From: Paracoccus aminovorans
Lineage (GTDB): Bacteria > Pseudomonadota > Alphaproteobacteria > Rhodobacterales > Rhodobacteraceae
Direction of reading: 5' to 3'
Assembly: GCF_001546115.1 (NCBI RefSeq)
Contig: NZ_KQ955209.1
Coordinates: 1,229,878-1,293,877, forward strand
DNA length: 64,000 bases
Part shown: in pieces, positions 36,468 to 46,737 of the stretch
Layout of the letters: each line of letters opens with the position of its first letter
Position numbering within the stretch: the first letter of the stretch is position 1
Notes under the pieces: model-generated
The model's database searches: none
Told to the model about the DNA's origin: nothing
Seen by the model: the letters and a program-made list of their open reading frames with translations, nothing else
Made by a program: the position numbers and the translations under genes

Positions 36468-38060
36468 ATGACCGCCCTGCGTGACGCCGCGATGAAATCC
36501 AAGGCCTGGCCCTTCGAGGAGGCCCGCCGCGTGCTGAAGCGCTATGAGAAGAAGGACCCGGAAAAGGGCTTTGTGCTGTTCGAGACCGGCTACGGCCCCT
36601 CGGGCCTGCCCCATATCGGCACCTTCGGCGAGGTCGCGCGCACGACGATGATCCGCCGTGCGTTCGAGATGATCTCGGACATTCCGACGCGGCTTTTCTG
36701 TTTCTCGGACGACATGGACGGCATGCGCAAGGTGCCCGAGAACGTGCCGCAGCAGGAGATGCTGCGCCAGCACCTGCAGGAGCCGCTGACCACGGTGCCG
36801 GACCCGTTCGGCGAATACGACAGCTTCGGCGGCCACAACAACGCCATGCTGCGCCGGTTCCTCGACACCTTTGGCTTCGAGTATGAATTCATCAGCGCGA
36901 CCGAATTCTACAAATCGGGCCAGTTCGATGCGACGCTGCTGAAGGCGGCCGAGAAATACGACGCCATCATGGAGGTCATGCTGGCGTCCTTGCGCGAGGA
37001 GCGGCAGCAGACCTATTCCTGCTTCCTGCCGATCAGCCCCAAGACCGGCAAGGTGCTCTATGTGCCGATCAAGCATGTCGATGCGAAATCCGGCACCATC
37101 ACCTTCGACGACGAGGACGGGCAGGAGCTGACCCTGCCTGTCACCGGCGGCCATGTGAAGCTGCAATGGAAGCCCGATTTCGGTGCCCGCTGGGCGGCGC
37201 TGGACGTCGATTTCGAGATGTATGGCAAGGATCACTCCACCAATACCCCGATCTATGACGGCATCTGCAAGATCCTGGGCGGGCGGCCGCCCGAGCATTT
37301 CACCTATGAGCTGTTCCTGGACCAGCACGGGCAGAAGATCAGCAAGTCCAAGGGCAACGGCCTGTCCATCGACGAATGGCTGACCTATGCGGCGACCGAG
37401 AGCCTGAGCTATTTCATGTTCCAGAAGCCCAAGACCGCCAAGCGGATGTATTTCGACGTCATCCCCAAGGCGGTGGACGAATACCACCAGCAGCTGCGCG
37501 CCTGGCCCGACCAGACGCCAGAGCAGCAGCTGGCGAACCCGGTCTGGCATATCCATGGCGGCGATGTGCCGGCCAGCGACATGGTGGTGCCGTTCCAGAT
37601 GCTCTTGAACCTCGCCTCGGTCGCCGGGGCGAAGGACAAATCGGGACTGTGGGGCTTCATCCGCCGCTATGCGCCCGAGGCCAGCCCCGAGACCAATCCG
37701 ACGCTGGATGCGGCGGCGGAATTCGCGGTGCGTTACTTCAACGATTTCGTGGCGCCGACGCGGGTGTTCCGCGCCCCGACGGAAATCGAGCGCCGGGCGC
37801 TGGAGGATCTGGCCGGCCGGCTGGCGGCCTGGGACCAGCCCGCCGATGCCGAGGCGCTGCAGACCATGGTCTTCGCCATCGGCCGCGAGCATGGCTTCGA
37901 GCCGATGAAGGACTGGTTCCAGGCGCTTTACCAGGTGCTCTTGGGCGCCGACCAGGGGCCGCGCTTCGGCGGCTTCATCGCGCTTTACGGCGTCGCGGAA
38001 ACCCGCGCCCTGATCGAGCGGGCGCTGGCCGGAGAACTTGCCGCCCCGGCAAACGCCTGA
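36468..38060 (+). CDS. lysS: Lysine-tRNA ligase, class I
   Basis: This 530-residue class I lysyl-tRNA synthetase charges tRNA-Lys. The Rossmann-fold motifs HIGTFG (HIGH-like) and KISKSKGNG (KMSKS-like) are clear. Class I LysRS is found in archaea and in some bacteria, notably alphaproteobacteria, in place of the class II enzyme. The ATG at 36468 follows a CGGAG site. Confidence 0.96.
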   Translation: MTALRDAAMKSKAWPFEEARRVLKRYEKKDPEKGFVLFETGYGPSGLPHIGTFGEVARTTMIRRAFEMISDIPTRLFCFSDDMDGMRKVPENVPQQEMLRQHLQEPLTTVPDPFGEYDSFGGHNNAMLRRFLDTFGFEYEFISATEFYKSGQFDATLLKAAEKYDAIMEVMLASLREERQQTYSCFLPISPKTGKVLYVPIKHVDAKSGTITFDDEDGQELTLPVTGGHVKLQWKPDFGARWAALDVDFEMYGKDHSTNTPIYDGICKILGGRPPEHFTYELFLDQHGQKISKSKGNGLSIDEWLTYAATESLSYFMFQKPKTAKRMYFDVIPKAVDEYHQQLRAWPDQTPEQQLANPVWHIHGGDVPASDMVVPFQMLLNLASVAGAKDKSGLWGFIRRYAPEASPETNPTLDAAAEFAVRYFNDFVAPTRVFRAPTEIERRALEDLAGRLAAWDQPADAEALQTMVFAIGREHGFEPMKDWFQALYQVLLGADQGPRFGGFIALYGVAETRALIERALAGELAAPANA

Positions 38061-38112
38061 TCCGGCTTTGAAAATGCCCGTTGCGTGCGGCGGCGTTGCC
38101 GCGCGCGGCGGG

Positions 38113-38128
38113 TTAACGACTGGTTAAC
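38113..38128. promoter_or_regulatory. CtrA-type binding site
   Basis: TTAA, seven bases (CGACTGG), then TTAAC matches the consensus TTAA-N7-TTAAC for the alphaproteobacterial regulator CtrA. The whole element is part of a GGTTAACG direct repeat with 11-bp spacing. It lies 72 bases before the beta-helix gene start. Confidence 0.65.
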
Positions 38129-38199
38129 GCGGGATTGCCAAATTCTGAACAGACCGCGCGGGCATCCGCCTCGCTTGATCTGGATTAGGGAGAATTGGC

Positions 38200-40494
38200 A
38201 TGACCATTGCGATTATCGGGAACCAGTCGCTGATGCCGCGCGCCTTCCGGCTGGGACTGAATCAGTGGTCCCAGACCGACGGGCGGGCGGGCTCTCCGAC
38301 CTGGGCGGGGGCGGCCAATGCCGCGCTGGTCCCGGCGGACGAGGATTTCGGCAGCTGTCTCGAGATCCTGAAGCAGGAGACGGTGACATCGCTGCGCTAC
38401 ATGCAGCGCACGCCGATCAACCCCGGCAGCTATCTGCGCGTCTCGGCCCGCGTCAAGGCGCTGGCCGGCAACCTGCCGCAGGTGCGGATCGCGGGCTTTG
38501 CCGGCAATGCCGCCGGCACCAATGTCGCGGGCGTGATCCAGACCGGGCCGGCGGTGACGCTGCCGGGCTATGGCCAGGTGGTCGAGGTCGCCGCCGTGGT
38601 CGGCACCGGGCGGCGCGACGGGGTCGACATGGCCTGGGGGCGCAATGCGGTCTTTGGCCATTTCGGCCTGGACCTGATCGGCGACAACAACGGCTCGATC
38701 CGCATCGAGAGCATCGTCATCGAGGACGTGACGGCGGCCTTCGTGCCCGACATGCTGGACTGGGTCGACGTGCGCGACTTCGGCGCCATCGGCAACGGCA
38801 CGGCGGACGACCGCGCCGCCTTTGTCGCCGCCGACCAGGCCGCGGCCGGGCGCGGCATCCTGGTGCCGGCGGGCGTGTTCTACATCGGCTCGGACCTGAG
38901 CATCGCCTCGCCGATCCGCTTCACCGGCACGCTGAAGATGCCGCGCGCGGCCCGGCTGGCTCTGACGCGCAGCTTCGACTATCCGAGTTATGCCTCGGCC
39001 TTCGGCGACGAGACCGAGGGGTTGAAGCGCGGGCTCCAGGCGCTGCTGGGCTTTACCGACCATGCGGTCCTGAACCTGTGCGGCCGCGTCGTCCACCTGA
39101 CCGAGCCGCTGGTCATCACCGATGCCGTGCCGGGCATGACCAGCTTTGCCAACCGCCGGGTGATCGCGAACGGCCAGATCGCCATCGTGGCGGGCCCGGC
39201 CTGGGACACGCGCACCGTGACCTCGGTCGCGACCTATGCCGTGAACCAGTCGCTGACGCTGTCGGGCGTCGCCAATGTCGCCAATATCGAGATCGGCTCG
39301 CGCGTGGTCGGCAACGGCGTCGGACGCGAGGTCTATGTGCGCGAGAAGAATGTGGCCCAGGGCACGCTGACGCTGTCCAATCCGCTTTACGGCGGCGCGG
39401 GCACCCGGACCTATACTTTCGAGCGTTATCGCTATGCGCTGGATTTCTCGGGCATGGAGCAGCTCAGCCGCTTCAACTTCGACGACATCGAGTTCCTGCT
39501 GGAGGGCAATGCCAGCGGCATCATGCTGGCCAAGACCGGCACGATGAACTGCATCCGCGACTGCTATTTCACCCGGCCCCGGGATCGCGGCATTACCTCG
39601 ATCGGCACCGGCTGCCAGGGCATGCTGGTCGACCGCTGCGAATTCCTGTCGAACGAGATGGGCGACCTGGCGCAGAACCGCAAGACCGTCGCCATCAACA
39701 TCAACAACAACGACACCAAGATCCGCCACAGCCGCTTCATCCGCTTCGCGCATTTCGCGGTGATGAACGGCGGCGGCCACATGATCGAGGGCAACCACTG
39801 GTTCCAGGGCGACAATGCCCAGAACGGCGTGCGCTTCGGCGGGCTGATCCTGACCCAGACCAACGTGCAGGCGACGATCACCGGCAATTACATCGACAAT
39901 TGCTCGATCGAATGGACCAACGAGCACGACCCGCTGCCGAATTTCGAGGGCGACGAGTATTCCTTCGGCGGGCTGACCATCACCGGCAACACTTTCCTGG
40001 CCTCGAACACGACGCTGGGTTTCAACTGGCTGGTGGTGAAGCCCTATGGCAGCGGGCATTTCATCCACGGGCTGGCGGTGATGGGCAATGTGTTCAAGTC
40101 GCTGAACAACAAGATCACCCGCATCGACAAGGTCGACACCACCTTTGCCGACCTGAATTACCAGCGCATGCGCAATATCCAGTTCCAGGGCAACATGTTC
40201 AACGGCGTGAACGTCTATGTCGCCAATCCGGTGGACATCAGCCATAGCCAGGCCACGGCCTCGAACCGCTGGGTGATCACGGTGGACAAGGCGCTGCCGT
40301 TCAACGGCTGGGTGCGCAACGTGCAATCCGTGGTCGCGACCAGCGCCATCACCAATGCCGCCAATGCCCGCATCAGCGAGATGCCCTGGGTGCAGACGCA
40401 GCTGTCGGCGAACCAGCGGCAGATCGCGCTGAACTGGAACGCGGCGGCGCGGGGCTCGGTCAGCATCCGGGCGCGGATGGACAACCCGGACTAG
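38200..40494 (+). CDS. Right-handed beta-helix protein, phage spike-like (pectate lyase superfamily)
   Basis: This 764-residue protein has an N-terminal domain, then the linker VRDFGAIGNGTADDRAAF (near residue 190), which is the hallmark of pectate-lyase-superfamily tail spikes and glycosidases. Many short beta repeats follow (TITGNTF, HGLAVMGNVF, NIQFQGNMFNG). There is no classical signal peptide, which fits a virion-type protein. Known homologous architectures bind or cut polysaccharides. With the CtrA-like site upstream it may be a surface spike of a gene transfer agent or a secreted polysaccharide-acting protein. The neighbouring genes give no further clue. Confidence 0.8.
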   Translation: MTIAIIGNQSLMPRAFRLGLNQWSQTDGRAGSPTWAGAANAALVPADEDFGSCLEILKQETVTSLRYMQRTPINPGSYLRVSARVKALAGNLPQVRIAGFAGNAAGTNVAGVIQTGPAVTLPGYGQVVEVAAVVGTGRRDGVDMAWGRNAVFGHFGLDLIGDNNGSIRIESIVIEDVTAAFVPDMLDWVDVRDFGAIGNGTADDRAAFVAADQAAAGRGILVPAGVFYIGSDLSIASPIRFTGTLKMPRAARLALTRSFDYPSYASAFGDETEGLKRGLQALLGFTDHAVLNLCGRVVHLTEPLVITDAVPGMTSFANRRVIANGQIAIVAGPAWDTRTVTSVATYAVNQSLTLSGVANVANIEIGSRVVGNGVGREVYVREKNVAQGTLTLSNPLYGGAGTRTYTFERYRYALDFSGMEQLSRFNFDDIEFLLEGNASGIMLAKTGTMNCIRDCYFTRPRDRGITSIGTGCQGMLVDRCEFLSNEMGDLAQNRKTVAININNNDTKIRHSRFIRFAHFAVMNGGGHMIEGNHWFQGDNAQNGVRFGGLILTQTNVQATITGNYIDNCSIEWTNEHDPLPNFEGDEYSFGGLTITGNTFLASNTTLGFNWLVVKPYGSGHFIHGLAVMGNVFKSLNNKITRIDKVDTTFADLNYQRMRNIQFQGNMFNGVNVYVANPVDISHSQATASNRWVITVDKALPFNGWVRNVQSVVATSAITNAANARISEMPWVQTQLSANQRQIALNWNAAARGSVSIRARMDNPD

Positions 40495-40531
40495 GGGTTT
40501 CTGAAAGGGTTCTCCCGAGGCCTCCGGCGGA

Positions 40532-41017
40532 TCACTCTGCCGGGGGTTTCAGCATGTCGGCGGGGCCCAGGTGGAAGGCCTGGCCGAAGCCGGCGTTCAA
40601 GAGCCCCGAGACCGGCTCGATGCGCCAGAAGCGGAAGTCGGGCAGGTCGAGATAGACCTTGGCCTTGGGGTCGCGCGCCAGCCACAGCGCCCGGCGCGCC
40701 TGATCCGCCGGGGCAGGCAGGGCGCGGCCCAGGATCGACAGCCGGGCATGGGTCATGGCGTCGCCCTTGGGCGCCTCGGCCACCAGCATCAGGCCGACGC
40801 GCGGGTCGGCGGCGATCGCGCGGCTATGCGCCGCGAGGCCCGAGAGCAGCGCCAGCGGCGCGCCGTCGGCATCGGTCTGCAGCGCGATGCGCGTGACCAG
40901 CGGCGCGCCGGTTTCGGGGTCGAGCGTGCCGAGGCTGGCGTGGCGCGCCTGCGCCAGCAAATCGCGGGCCATGGCGCGGGCGTCGTCGGTGGTCTGGCGA
41001 ATCGGATCCTGTGTCAT
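40532..41017 (-). CDS. HugZ-family pyridoxamine 5'-phosphate oxidase-like protein
   Basis: This 161-residue split-barrel flavin-type protein has the family pattern ARHASLGTLDPETGAPLVTRIA, SGLAAHSRAI and DFRFWRIEPVSG. HugZ proteins bind heme or flavin and some release iron from heme. Its length matches the short forms. The ATG is at 41017. It converges on the beta-helix gene. Confidence 0.85.
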   Translation of the reverse strand: MTQDPIRQTTDDARAMARDLLAQARHASLGTLDPETGAPLVTRIALQTDADGAPLALLSGLAAHSRAIAADPRVGLMLVAEAPKGDAMTHARLSILGRALPAPADQARRALWLARDPKAKVYLDLPDFRFWRIEPVSGLLNAGFGQAFHLGPADMLKPPAE

Positions 41018-41048
41018 GGCCGGAGCATGCGCGGCGCCACCGTTGCGT

Positions 41049-42056
41049 TCAACCGGCCGCGGCCAGTTCCTGCGGCGTCAGCGCGCCGGGGAAATGGCAG
41101 GCGGTCAGATGCGCGCCACCCTCCAGCGCCGGCCGTTCGCTGGCGCAGACCGCTTGCGCGCGCGGGCAGCGGGTGCGGAAGACGCAGCCCGAGGGCGGGT
41201 TCATCGGGCTGGGCAACTCGCCGCCCAGCGGGATCATGCGCTTGGCGCGCTCGCGGCCTGGGTCCGGGATCGGCACCGCCGAGAGCAGCGCCTGGGTATA
41301 GGGGTGGCGCGGCTCGGCATAAAGCGCCTGCGCCTCGGCCAGTTCCATGACCCGGCCCAGATACATCACCAGCACCCGGTCGCTGATATGCTTCACCACC
41401 GAGAGGTCGTGCGCGATGAAGATCAGCGCCAGGCCCAGGTCGCGTTGCAGGTCGCCCATCAGGTTGATGACCTGGGCCTGGATCGAGACATCCAGCGCCG
41501 AGACCGGCTCGTCGCAGATCACCAGCCTGGGCTCGACGATCAGGGCGCGGGCGATGCCGATGCGCTGGCATTGCCCGCCCGAGAATTCATGCGGATAGCG
41601 GTTGATCTGGTTCGGCAGCAGGCCGACGCGGTCCATCATGTCCTTGACGCGGGTCTTGACCTCGGCCCGCGACAGGCCCTTGCGATGGGTGACCAGCGGC
41701 TCGGCGATGATCTGGCCCACCGTCATGCGCGGGTCGAGGCTCGCCAGCGGATCCTGGAACACCATCTGGATTTCGCTGCGATATTTCAGCATCTTGCGCG
41801 GCGAGAGCCCGATCAGGTCGGTGCCGTCCTGCCAGACCGCGCGCCCCGTGGCCGGCACCAGCCCGATCAGCGCCCGGGCCAGCGTCGACTTGCCCGAGCC
41901 GGATTCGCCGACCACGCCCAGCGTCTCGCCCGGCATCAGGTCGAAGCTGACGCCGCCCACGGCATGCAGCTGGCGCGGCTTCGACCAGGGCAGGGCGCCG
42001 GGCTGCGGCACATCGAAGGTCACGCGCAACTCGCGCGCGGAAATGAGCGGGGTCAT
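41049..42056 (-). CDS. oppF: Oligopeptide ABC transporter ATP-binding protein OppF
   Basis: This 335-residue cytoplasmic ATPase powers peptide import with OppD. It has Walker [10 protein letters not shown], signature FSGGQCQRIGIARAL, Walker B LVICDEPVSALD and the C-terminal oligopeptide transporter segment CVFRTRCPRAQAVC, whose cysteines may hold an Fe-S cluster. It overlaps oppD by an ATGA. It is the last gene of oppABCDF. Confidence 0.93.
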   Translation of the reverse strand: MTPLISARELRVTFDVPQPGALPWSKPRQLHAVGGVSFDLMPGETLGVVGESGSGKSTLARALIGLVPATGRAVWQDGTDLIGLSPRKMLKYRSEIQMVFQDPLASLDPRMTVGQIIAEPLVTHRKGLSRAEVKTRVKDMMDRVGLLPNQINRYPHEFSGGQCQRIGIARALIVEPRLVICDEPVSALDVSIQAQVINLMGDLQRDLGLALIFIAHDLSVVKHISDRVLVMYLGRVMELAEAQALYAEPRHPYTQALLSAVPIPDPGRERAKRMIPLGGELPSPMNPPSGCVFRTRCPRAQAVCASERPALEGGAHLTACHFPGALTPQELAAAG

Positions 42057-43078
42057 GGCTGAAGCTCCTCGATGGCGGCGGCTTCGGGCTGGTCGGGCAG
42101 CGGGGGCGGGCCGGCGCGCACCTCGGCGACCGGGGCGTGGCAGGCGCGCTCGCGCCCGGCGGCAAAGGTTTCCAGCGGCGGCATCGCCGCGCAGGCCGGC
42201 CGCTCATAGGCACAGCGCGGCGCGAAGGGGCAGCCGGGCGGCGGCGCGGTCATGTTGGGCGGGCTGCCGGGGATCGCCATCAGCCGCTCGCCCTGCTGGT
42301 CCACGCGCGGGATCGCGGCGAGCAGCCCTTGGGTATAGGGGTGCGCCGGATCGGCAAAGATCGGCGCGACCGGCGCCCGCTCCATGATCCGGCCGCCATA
42401 CATGACCATGACCCGCTCGCATGATCCCGCCACCACGCCAAGATCATGGGTGATCAGGATCATCGCCATGCCGAATTCGCGTTGCAGATCGGCCAGCAGC
42501 TGCATGATCTGCGCCTGCACGGTCACGTCCAGCGCCGTCGTCGGCTCGTCCGCGATCAGCAGCTCGGGCCGGCAGAGCAGCGCCATGGCGATCATCACCC
42601 GCTGGCGCATGCCGCCGGAGAACTCGTGCGGATAAAGCCGGATGCGCCCGCGCGCGTCGGGGATCCTGACCGCGTCGAGCATGCGCGCCGCCTCTGCCAC
42701 GGCAGCCGCCTTGCCCAGGCCCTTGTGCAGCATCAGGACCTCGGCCATCTGATCCGAGACGCGCATATAGGGGTTCAGGCTGGTCATCGGGTCCTGGAAC
42801 ACCATGGCGATGCCGCGGGCGCGGATGCGGTTCAGCACCCTGGGCGGGGCGTTCAGGATCTCGGCGCCGTCGAAGCGGACCGAGCCCGTGGCGCGGCCGT
42901 TGCGCGCCAGCAGCCCCATGATCGAGAACGCCAACTGCGACTTGCCCGAGCCGCTTTCGCCGACGATGCCCAGGGTCTGGCCCTTGGCGACGTCCAGGTC
43001 GATGCCATTGACGGCCGAGACCGCGCCATCGGTGGTGGCGAAGCGCACGGCCAGGTCGCGGATTTCCAGCAGCGCCAT
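42053..43078 (-). CDS. oppD: Oligopeptide ABC transporter ATP-binding protein OppD
   Basis: This 341-residue partner of OppF has Walker A GESGSGKS, signature [15 protein letters not shown] and Walker [13 protein letters not shown], and a Cys-containing C-terminal segment ([15 protein letters not shown]). The ATG at 43078 is chosen; the earlier ATG at 43105 would run into oppC. It sits directly after oppC with one base between. Confidence 0.93.
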   Translation of the reverse strand: MALLEIRDLAVRFATTDGAVSAVNGIDLDVAKGQTLGIVGESGSGKSQLAFSIMGLLARNGRATGSVRFDGAEILNAPPRVLNRIRARGIAMVFQDPMTSLNPYMRVSDQMAEVLMLHKGLGKAAAVAEAARMLDAVRIPDARGRIRLYPHEFSGGMRQRVMIAMALLCRPELLIADEPTTALDVTVQAQIMQLLADLQREFGMAMILITHDLGVVAGSCERVMVMYGGRIMERAPVAPIFADPAHPYTQGLLAAIPRVDQQGERLMAIPGSPPNMTAPPPGCPFAPRCAYERPACAAMPPLETFAAGRERACHAPVAEVRAGPPPLPDQPEAAAIEELQP

Positions 43079-43079
43079 G

Positions 43080-44003
43080 TCAGCGATCCTTCGGGTCCAG
43101 CGCATCGCGCAGCCCGTCGCCGACGAAGAAGAAGGCGAACAGCGTGATGCAGAAGAAAAACAGCGGGAACATCAGCTGCCAGAGCGTGCCGTAGTTCATC
43201 GTCCCCGCGCCCTCGGAGATCAGCGCGCCCCAGGAGGTCAAGGGCTCCTGCACGCCGAGGCCGAGGAAGCTGATGAAGCTTTCCGACAGGATCATCAGCG
43301 GCACCAGCAGCGTGGCATAGACCGCGACCACGCCCAGCAGGTTCGGCACGATATGACGCAGCACGATGCGCCAGGCCGGGACGCCGGCGGCGCGGGCGGC
43401 CTCGATGAATTCGCGGTGTTTCAGGCTGAGGGTCTGGCCGCGCACGATCCGGCTCATGTCCAGCCAGGAGATCAGGCCGATGCCCAGAAACAGCATGGAC
43501 ATCGAGCGGCCGAAGATCACCAGGAGCAGGATCAGCACGAACATATAGGGAATCGACATCAGCACATCGACCGCGCGCATCATCACCGCATCGGTGCGGC
43601 CGCCGACATAGCCCGCCGTGGCGCCGTAAAGCGTACCGACGATCACCGCGATGCCGGCGCCGATCAGCCCGACCATCAGCGAGACCTGCGTGCCCTGCAC
43701 GGTGCGCGAGAACAGGTCGCGGCCCAGGTCGTCGGTGCCGAAGTAATGCCCGTTCGTCCAGCTCGGCGCGCCCAGCTGCGCGGCCTGGCCCATGACCGAG
43801 AAATCCATCTCGTCATTCGGCCAGGCGGCGATCTGGTTGCCGAAGATCGCGAACAGCCCGACCAGGATCAGCACGGCCAGGCTGACCATGGCGGCCCTGT
43901 TGCGGCGAAAGCGGCGGCGGGCGTCGGCCCAGGGGCTGCGGCCCTTGACCTCGGGTTGCGACAGGCGGGCGGCCAGCGACTGCATCTTTTGCGTCTCGAT
44001 CAT
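43080..44003 (-). CDS. oppC: Oligopeptide ABC transporter permease OppC
   Basis: This 307-residue inner-membrane permease has an N-terminal hydrophobic segment, about six membrane helices and the EAA loop EFIEAARAAGVPAWRIVLRHIVPN that touches the ATPases. The N-terminal segment WADARRRFRRNRAAMVSLAVL is typical for OppC. It follows oppB with only three bases between the genes. Confidence 0.93.
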   Translation of the reverse strand: MIETQKMQSLAARLSQPEVKGRSPWADARRRFRRNRAAMVSLAVLILVGLFAIFGNQIAAWPNDEMDFSVMGQAAQLGAPSWTNGHYFGTDDLGRDLFSRTVQGTQVSLMVGLIGAGIAVIVGTLYGATAGYVGGRTDAVMMRAVDVLMSIPYMFVLILLLVIFGRSMSMLFLGIGLISWLDMSRIVRGQTLSLKHREFIEAARAAGVPAWRIVLRHIVPNLLGVVAVYATLLVPLMILSESFISFLGLGVQEPLTSWGALISEGAGTMNYGTLWQLMFPLFFFCITLFAFFFVGDGLRDALDPKDR

Positions 44004-44006
44004 GGC

Positions 44007-44924
44007 TCAGTACCGGATCTTCGGGTCGATCCATGCGTAAAGCACGTCCACCACCAGGTTGAAGAAGATGGTCAGCGCGCCGACCAGGATGGTGATGCCC
44101 ATCATCACCGCATAGTCGCGGTTCAGCGCTGAATCGACGAAGCTGCGGCCGATGCCGCCAGTCGAGAAATACATGTCCACCACCACCGAGCCGGTGATCA
44201 TGGTCACGAAGGCCGGCCCCAGATAGCTGATGACCGGCAAGAGCGCCGGCTTCAGCGCATGGCGCAGGATGACGCGCGACTCGGGCAGGCCCTTGGCGCG
44301 GGCGGTGCGGATGTGGTTCGAGCCCAGCACTTCCAGCATCGAGGACCGGGTGATGCGCGCGATCGAGGCCATGAAGCTGGTCGAGAGCGCCACCACCGGC
44401 ATGATCCAGTAGATCGGCCCACCCCAGCCGCCGCCCGGCAGCCAGCCCAGCCACAGCGTGAACACCAGGACCAGGATCGGCGCCATGACGAAGTTCGGCA
44501 GCACCTGCGCCCCGATCGAGACGCCGACGGCGAGGTAGTCGAGCCAGCTGTTCTGCCGGATCGCCGCCGCGACGCCCAAGCTGACGCCGACCGCCACCGC
44601 CACGACGAAGGCGATGCCGCCATAGGTCAGCGTCACCGGGAAGCCGGCGGCGATGATCTGGTTCACCGAGCGGTCGGGATAGACGAAGCTGGGGCCGAAG
44701 TCGAAATGCGCGACGATGCCCCAGACATAGTTGACGATCTGCCGCCACAGCGGATCGTCGAGCCCGTATTTGGCGTTCAGGTTGGCCAGCACCTGCGGCG
44801 GCAAGGCGCGTTCCTGCGTGAAGGGCCCGCCGGGCGCGGCATGCATCAAGAGGAACGAGACGACGATCAGCAGAAGCAGCGTCGGGATGGCGACGGCGAG
44901 GCGCCGAAGGATGAAGCCGAACAT
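44007..44924 (-). CDS. oppB: Oligopeptide ABC transporter permease OppB
   Basis: This 305-residue permease starts MFGFILRRLAVAIPTLLLLIVVSFLLMHAAPG, the usual OppB opening, has six membrane helices and the EAA-type loop NHIRTARAKGLPESRVILRHALK. It forms the membrane channel with OppC. A hairpin just upstream separates it from oppA. Confidence 0.94.
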   Translation of the reverse strand: MFGFILRRLAVAIPTLLLLIVVSFLLMHAAPGGPFTQERALPPQVLANLNAKYGLDDPLWRQIVNYVWGIVAHFDFGPSFVYPDRSVNQIIAAGFPVTLTYGGIAFVVAVAVGVSLGVAAAIRQNSWLDYLAVGVSIGAQVLPNFVMAPILVLVFTLWLGWLPGGGWGGPIYWIMPVVALSTSFMASIARITRSSMLEVLGSNHIRTARAKGLPESRVILRHALKPALLPVISYLGPAFVTMITGSVVVDMYFSTGGIGRSFVDSALNRDYAVMMGITILVGALTIFFNLVVDVLYAWIDPKIRY

Positions 44925-44960
44925 GCGCAGGTTCCCAAGGACAGGTGCCGGACGTGTTCA

Positions 44961-44981
44961 GGGGCGGCGCCGGGCCGCCCC
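44961..44981 (-). terminator. Intra-operon hairpin between oppA and oppB
   Basis: GGGGCGGC and GCCGCCCC (44961-44968 and 44974-44981) pair around a five-base loop eight bases after the oppA stop. No T run follows on the coding strand. Such hairpins after binding-protein genes stabilise that part of the mRNA and lower expression of the permease genes. Confidence 0.6.
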
Positions 44982-44988
44982 CCGATCG

Positions 44989-46593
44989 TCATTTCTGGAT
45001 GCGGTAGATGTCCTTGGCATACCAGTCGTTCATCACGTTCTCGGTCGGCAGGCCCTTGATGTCGTCGCGGATCATATCGACCTTGGCGTATTGATAGATC
45101 GGCACCAGCGGCATGTCCTCGGCCAGGATCTTCTCGGCCGCGGTATATTGCTGGTTCGGATCGGCCGAGGTCTTCGACTGGTCCATCAGCTTGTCGAATT
45201 CCGGGTTGGAATACTTGCCGTAGTTCATGCCCGTGGTGCGGAAATAGTCGAGGAAGGTCGAGGCCTCGTTATAGTCCGCGCACCAGGCATAGCGGGCCAT
45301 CTGGAAATCCTGCGACTGCATGCGGTCGGTATGCACCTTCCACTCGACGTTGTTCAGCTCGATCTGCACGCCGATCTGCTTGTAGAACTGCTGCGCGGCG
45401 ACGGCGATCTTCTTGTGGTTCTCGTCGGTGTTGTATTGCAGCGTCAGCTTCAGCGGCTTGTCGGGGCCATAGCCGGCCTCGGCCAGCAGCGCCTTGGCCT
45501 TTTCCAGCCGCTCGGCCTGGGTCCAGCCCGCATAGTCGATCTCGGGCATCTGGAAGCCCTCGATGGCCCAATGCGTCCAGTTGTAGGCCGGCTTCTGGCC
45601 GCCCTGCAGGATCTGGTTCACCACCACGTCGCGCTGCATGGCATAGCTGAGCGCCTTGCGCACGCGCACGTCCTTCAGCGCCTCGGGGGCCTTGTCGCCG
45701 ACGTTGAACAGATAGGCATAGGTGCAGGAATAGGGGATCGAGATGGCCTGATCCGGGAACTGCTCCTTGAGCCGCGGATACTGCCCGGCGGGGATCTGCA
45801 CCCGGTCCAGCTCTCCGGCCTGATAGCGGGTCAGGGCGATGTTGTTGTCGTTCACCGTCAGGCCCTTGATATGCTCCATCACCACATTGGCGGCGTCCCA
45901 ATATTCCGGGTTCTTGTCCATGCTGATCTGCACGCCCAGGTCGTGGCTTTTCAGCACATAGGCGCCGTTGCCGACCAGCTTGCCGGGCTGGGTCCAGGCG
46001 TCGCCCTCGGCCTCGACGACCTTCTGGTTCACCGGGAAGGTCGAGGCATGGGTGACCATCTTGGGGAAATAGGGCGTCGGCGCGGTCAGCTTCACTTCCA
46101 GCGTGTGCTCGTCCACGGCTTTGACGCCCAGCTCCTCGGGCTTCTTCTCGCCCTTGACCACGGCCGTGGCATTCTCGACGTTCATCAGCTCGATGAACCA
46201 GGCATATTCGCTGGCGGTGGCCGGATCGGCCAGGCGGCGCCAGCTATAGACGAAATCGCCCGCGGTGACCGGCTCGCCGTTCGACCATTTCGCCTCGGGT
46301 CGCAGGTGGAAGGTATAGGTCAGCTTGTCGTCCGAGAGGTCGAAGCCGGTCGCGACCCCGGGGATCGGCGCGCCCTTGGGATCCTCGTTCAACAGGCCCT
46401 CGAACAGCTGGCGGATGATGTCCGAACCCTCGACATCGGTGTTCTTCTGCGGATCGGCGGTCTTGATCGCATCGAGCAGCCAGAAGGTATAGCTCTGGTT
46501 CTCGGCCAGCTTCTCGCCCTCGGCGGGCTGGACGGCAAAGGCGGGCAGGGCGATGGCGCAGGCCAGTGCGGTGGTCAGGAACAGGCGGGTCAT
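44989..46593 (-). CDS. oppA: Oligopeptide-binding protein OppA
   Basis: This 534-residue periplasmic protein captures peptides for the opp transporter. It has a signal peptide (MTRLFLTTALACAIALPAFA) and the SBP family 5 pattern (VEGSDIIRQLFEGLLNEDPKG, LTYTFHLRPEAKWSNGEPVTAGDFVYSWRRL, KVDMIRDDIKGL). The ATG at 46593 was chosen for the signal peptide; an open frame continues upstream but has no coding character. It is divergent from cobU. Confidence 0.95.
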   Translation of the reverse strand: MTRLFLTTALACAIALPAFAVQPAEGEKLAENQSYTFWLLDAIKTADPQKNTDVEGSDIIRQLFEGLLNEDPKGAPIPGVATGFDLSDDKLTYTFHLRPEAKWSNGEPVTAGDFVYSWRRLADPATASEYAWFIELMNVENATAVVKGEKKPEELGVKAVDEHTLEVKLTAPTPYFPKMVTHASTFPVNQKVVEAEGDAWTQPGKLVGNGAYVLKSHDLGVQISMDKNPEYWDAANVVMEHIKGLTVNDNNIALTRYQAGELDRVQIPAGQYPRLKEQFPDQAISIPYSCTYAYLFNVGDKAPEALKDVRVRKALSYAMQRDVVVNQILQGGQKPAYNWTHWAIEGFQMPEIDYAGWTQAERLEKAKALLAEAGYGPDKPLKLTLQYNTDENHKKIAVAAQQFYKQIGVQIELNNVEWKVHTDRMQSQDFQMARYAWCADYNEASTFLDYFRTTGMNYGKYSNPEFDKLMDQSKTSADPNQQYTAAEKILAEDMPLVPIYQYAKVDMIRDDIKGLPTENVMNDWYAKDIYRIQK

Positions 46594-46737
46594 GAAGGCA
46601 CCTCTCTCGAATGTTGCGGGCGCGGTTCTTTTCTGGGGATTTGCCGCGCGATGGATCGAAATTGACCTGAAAAGCTGTAAGATAGCAAGAGCGATTTCCG
46701 GCTTTCGCACGCCCTTGTCCTGTGAAACAAGATCAGC

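Noticed and set aside
46594..46737. Possible cobalamin riboswitch before cobU
   Set aside because: The gap is short and shows none of the conserved B12-box pattern.
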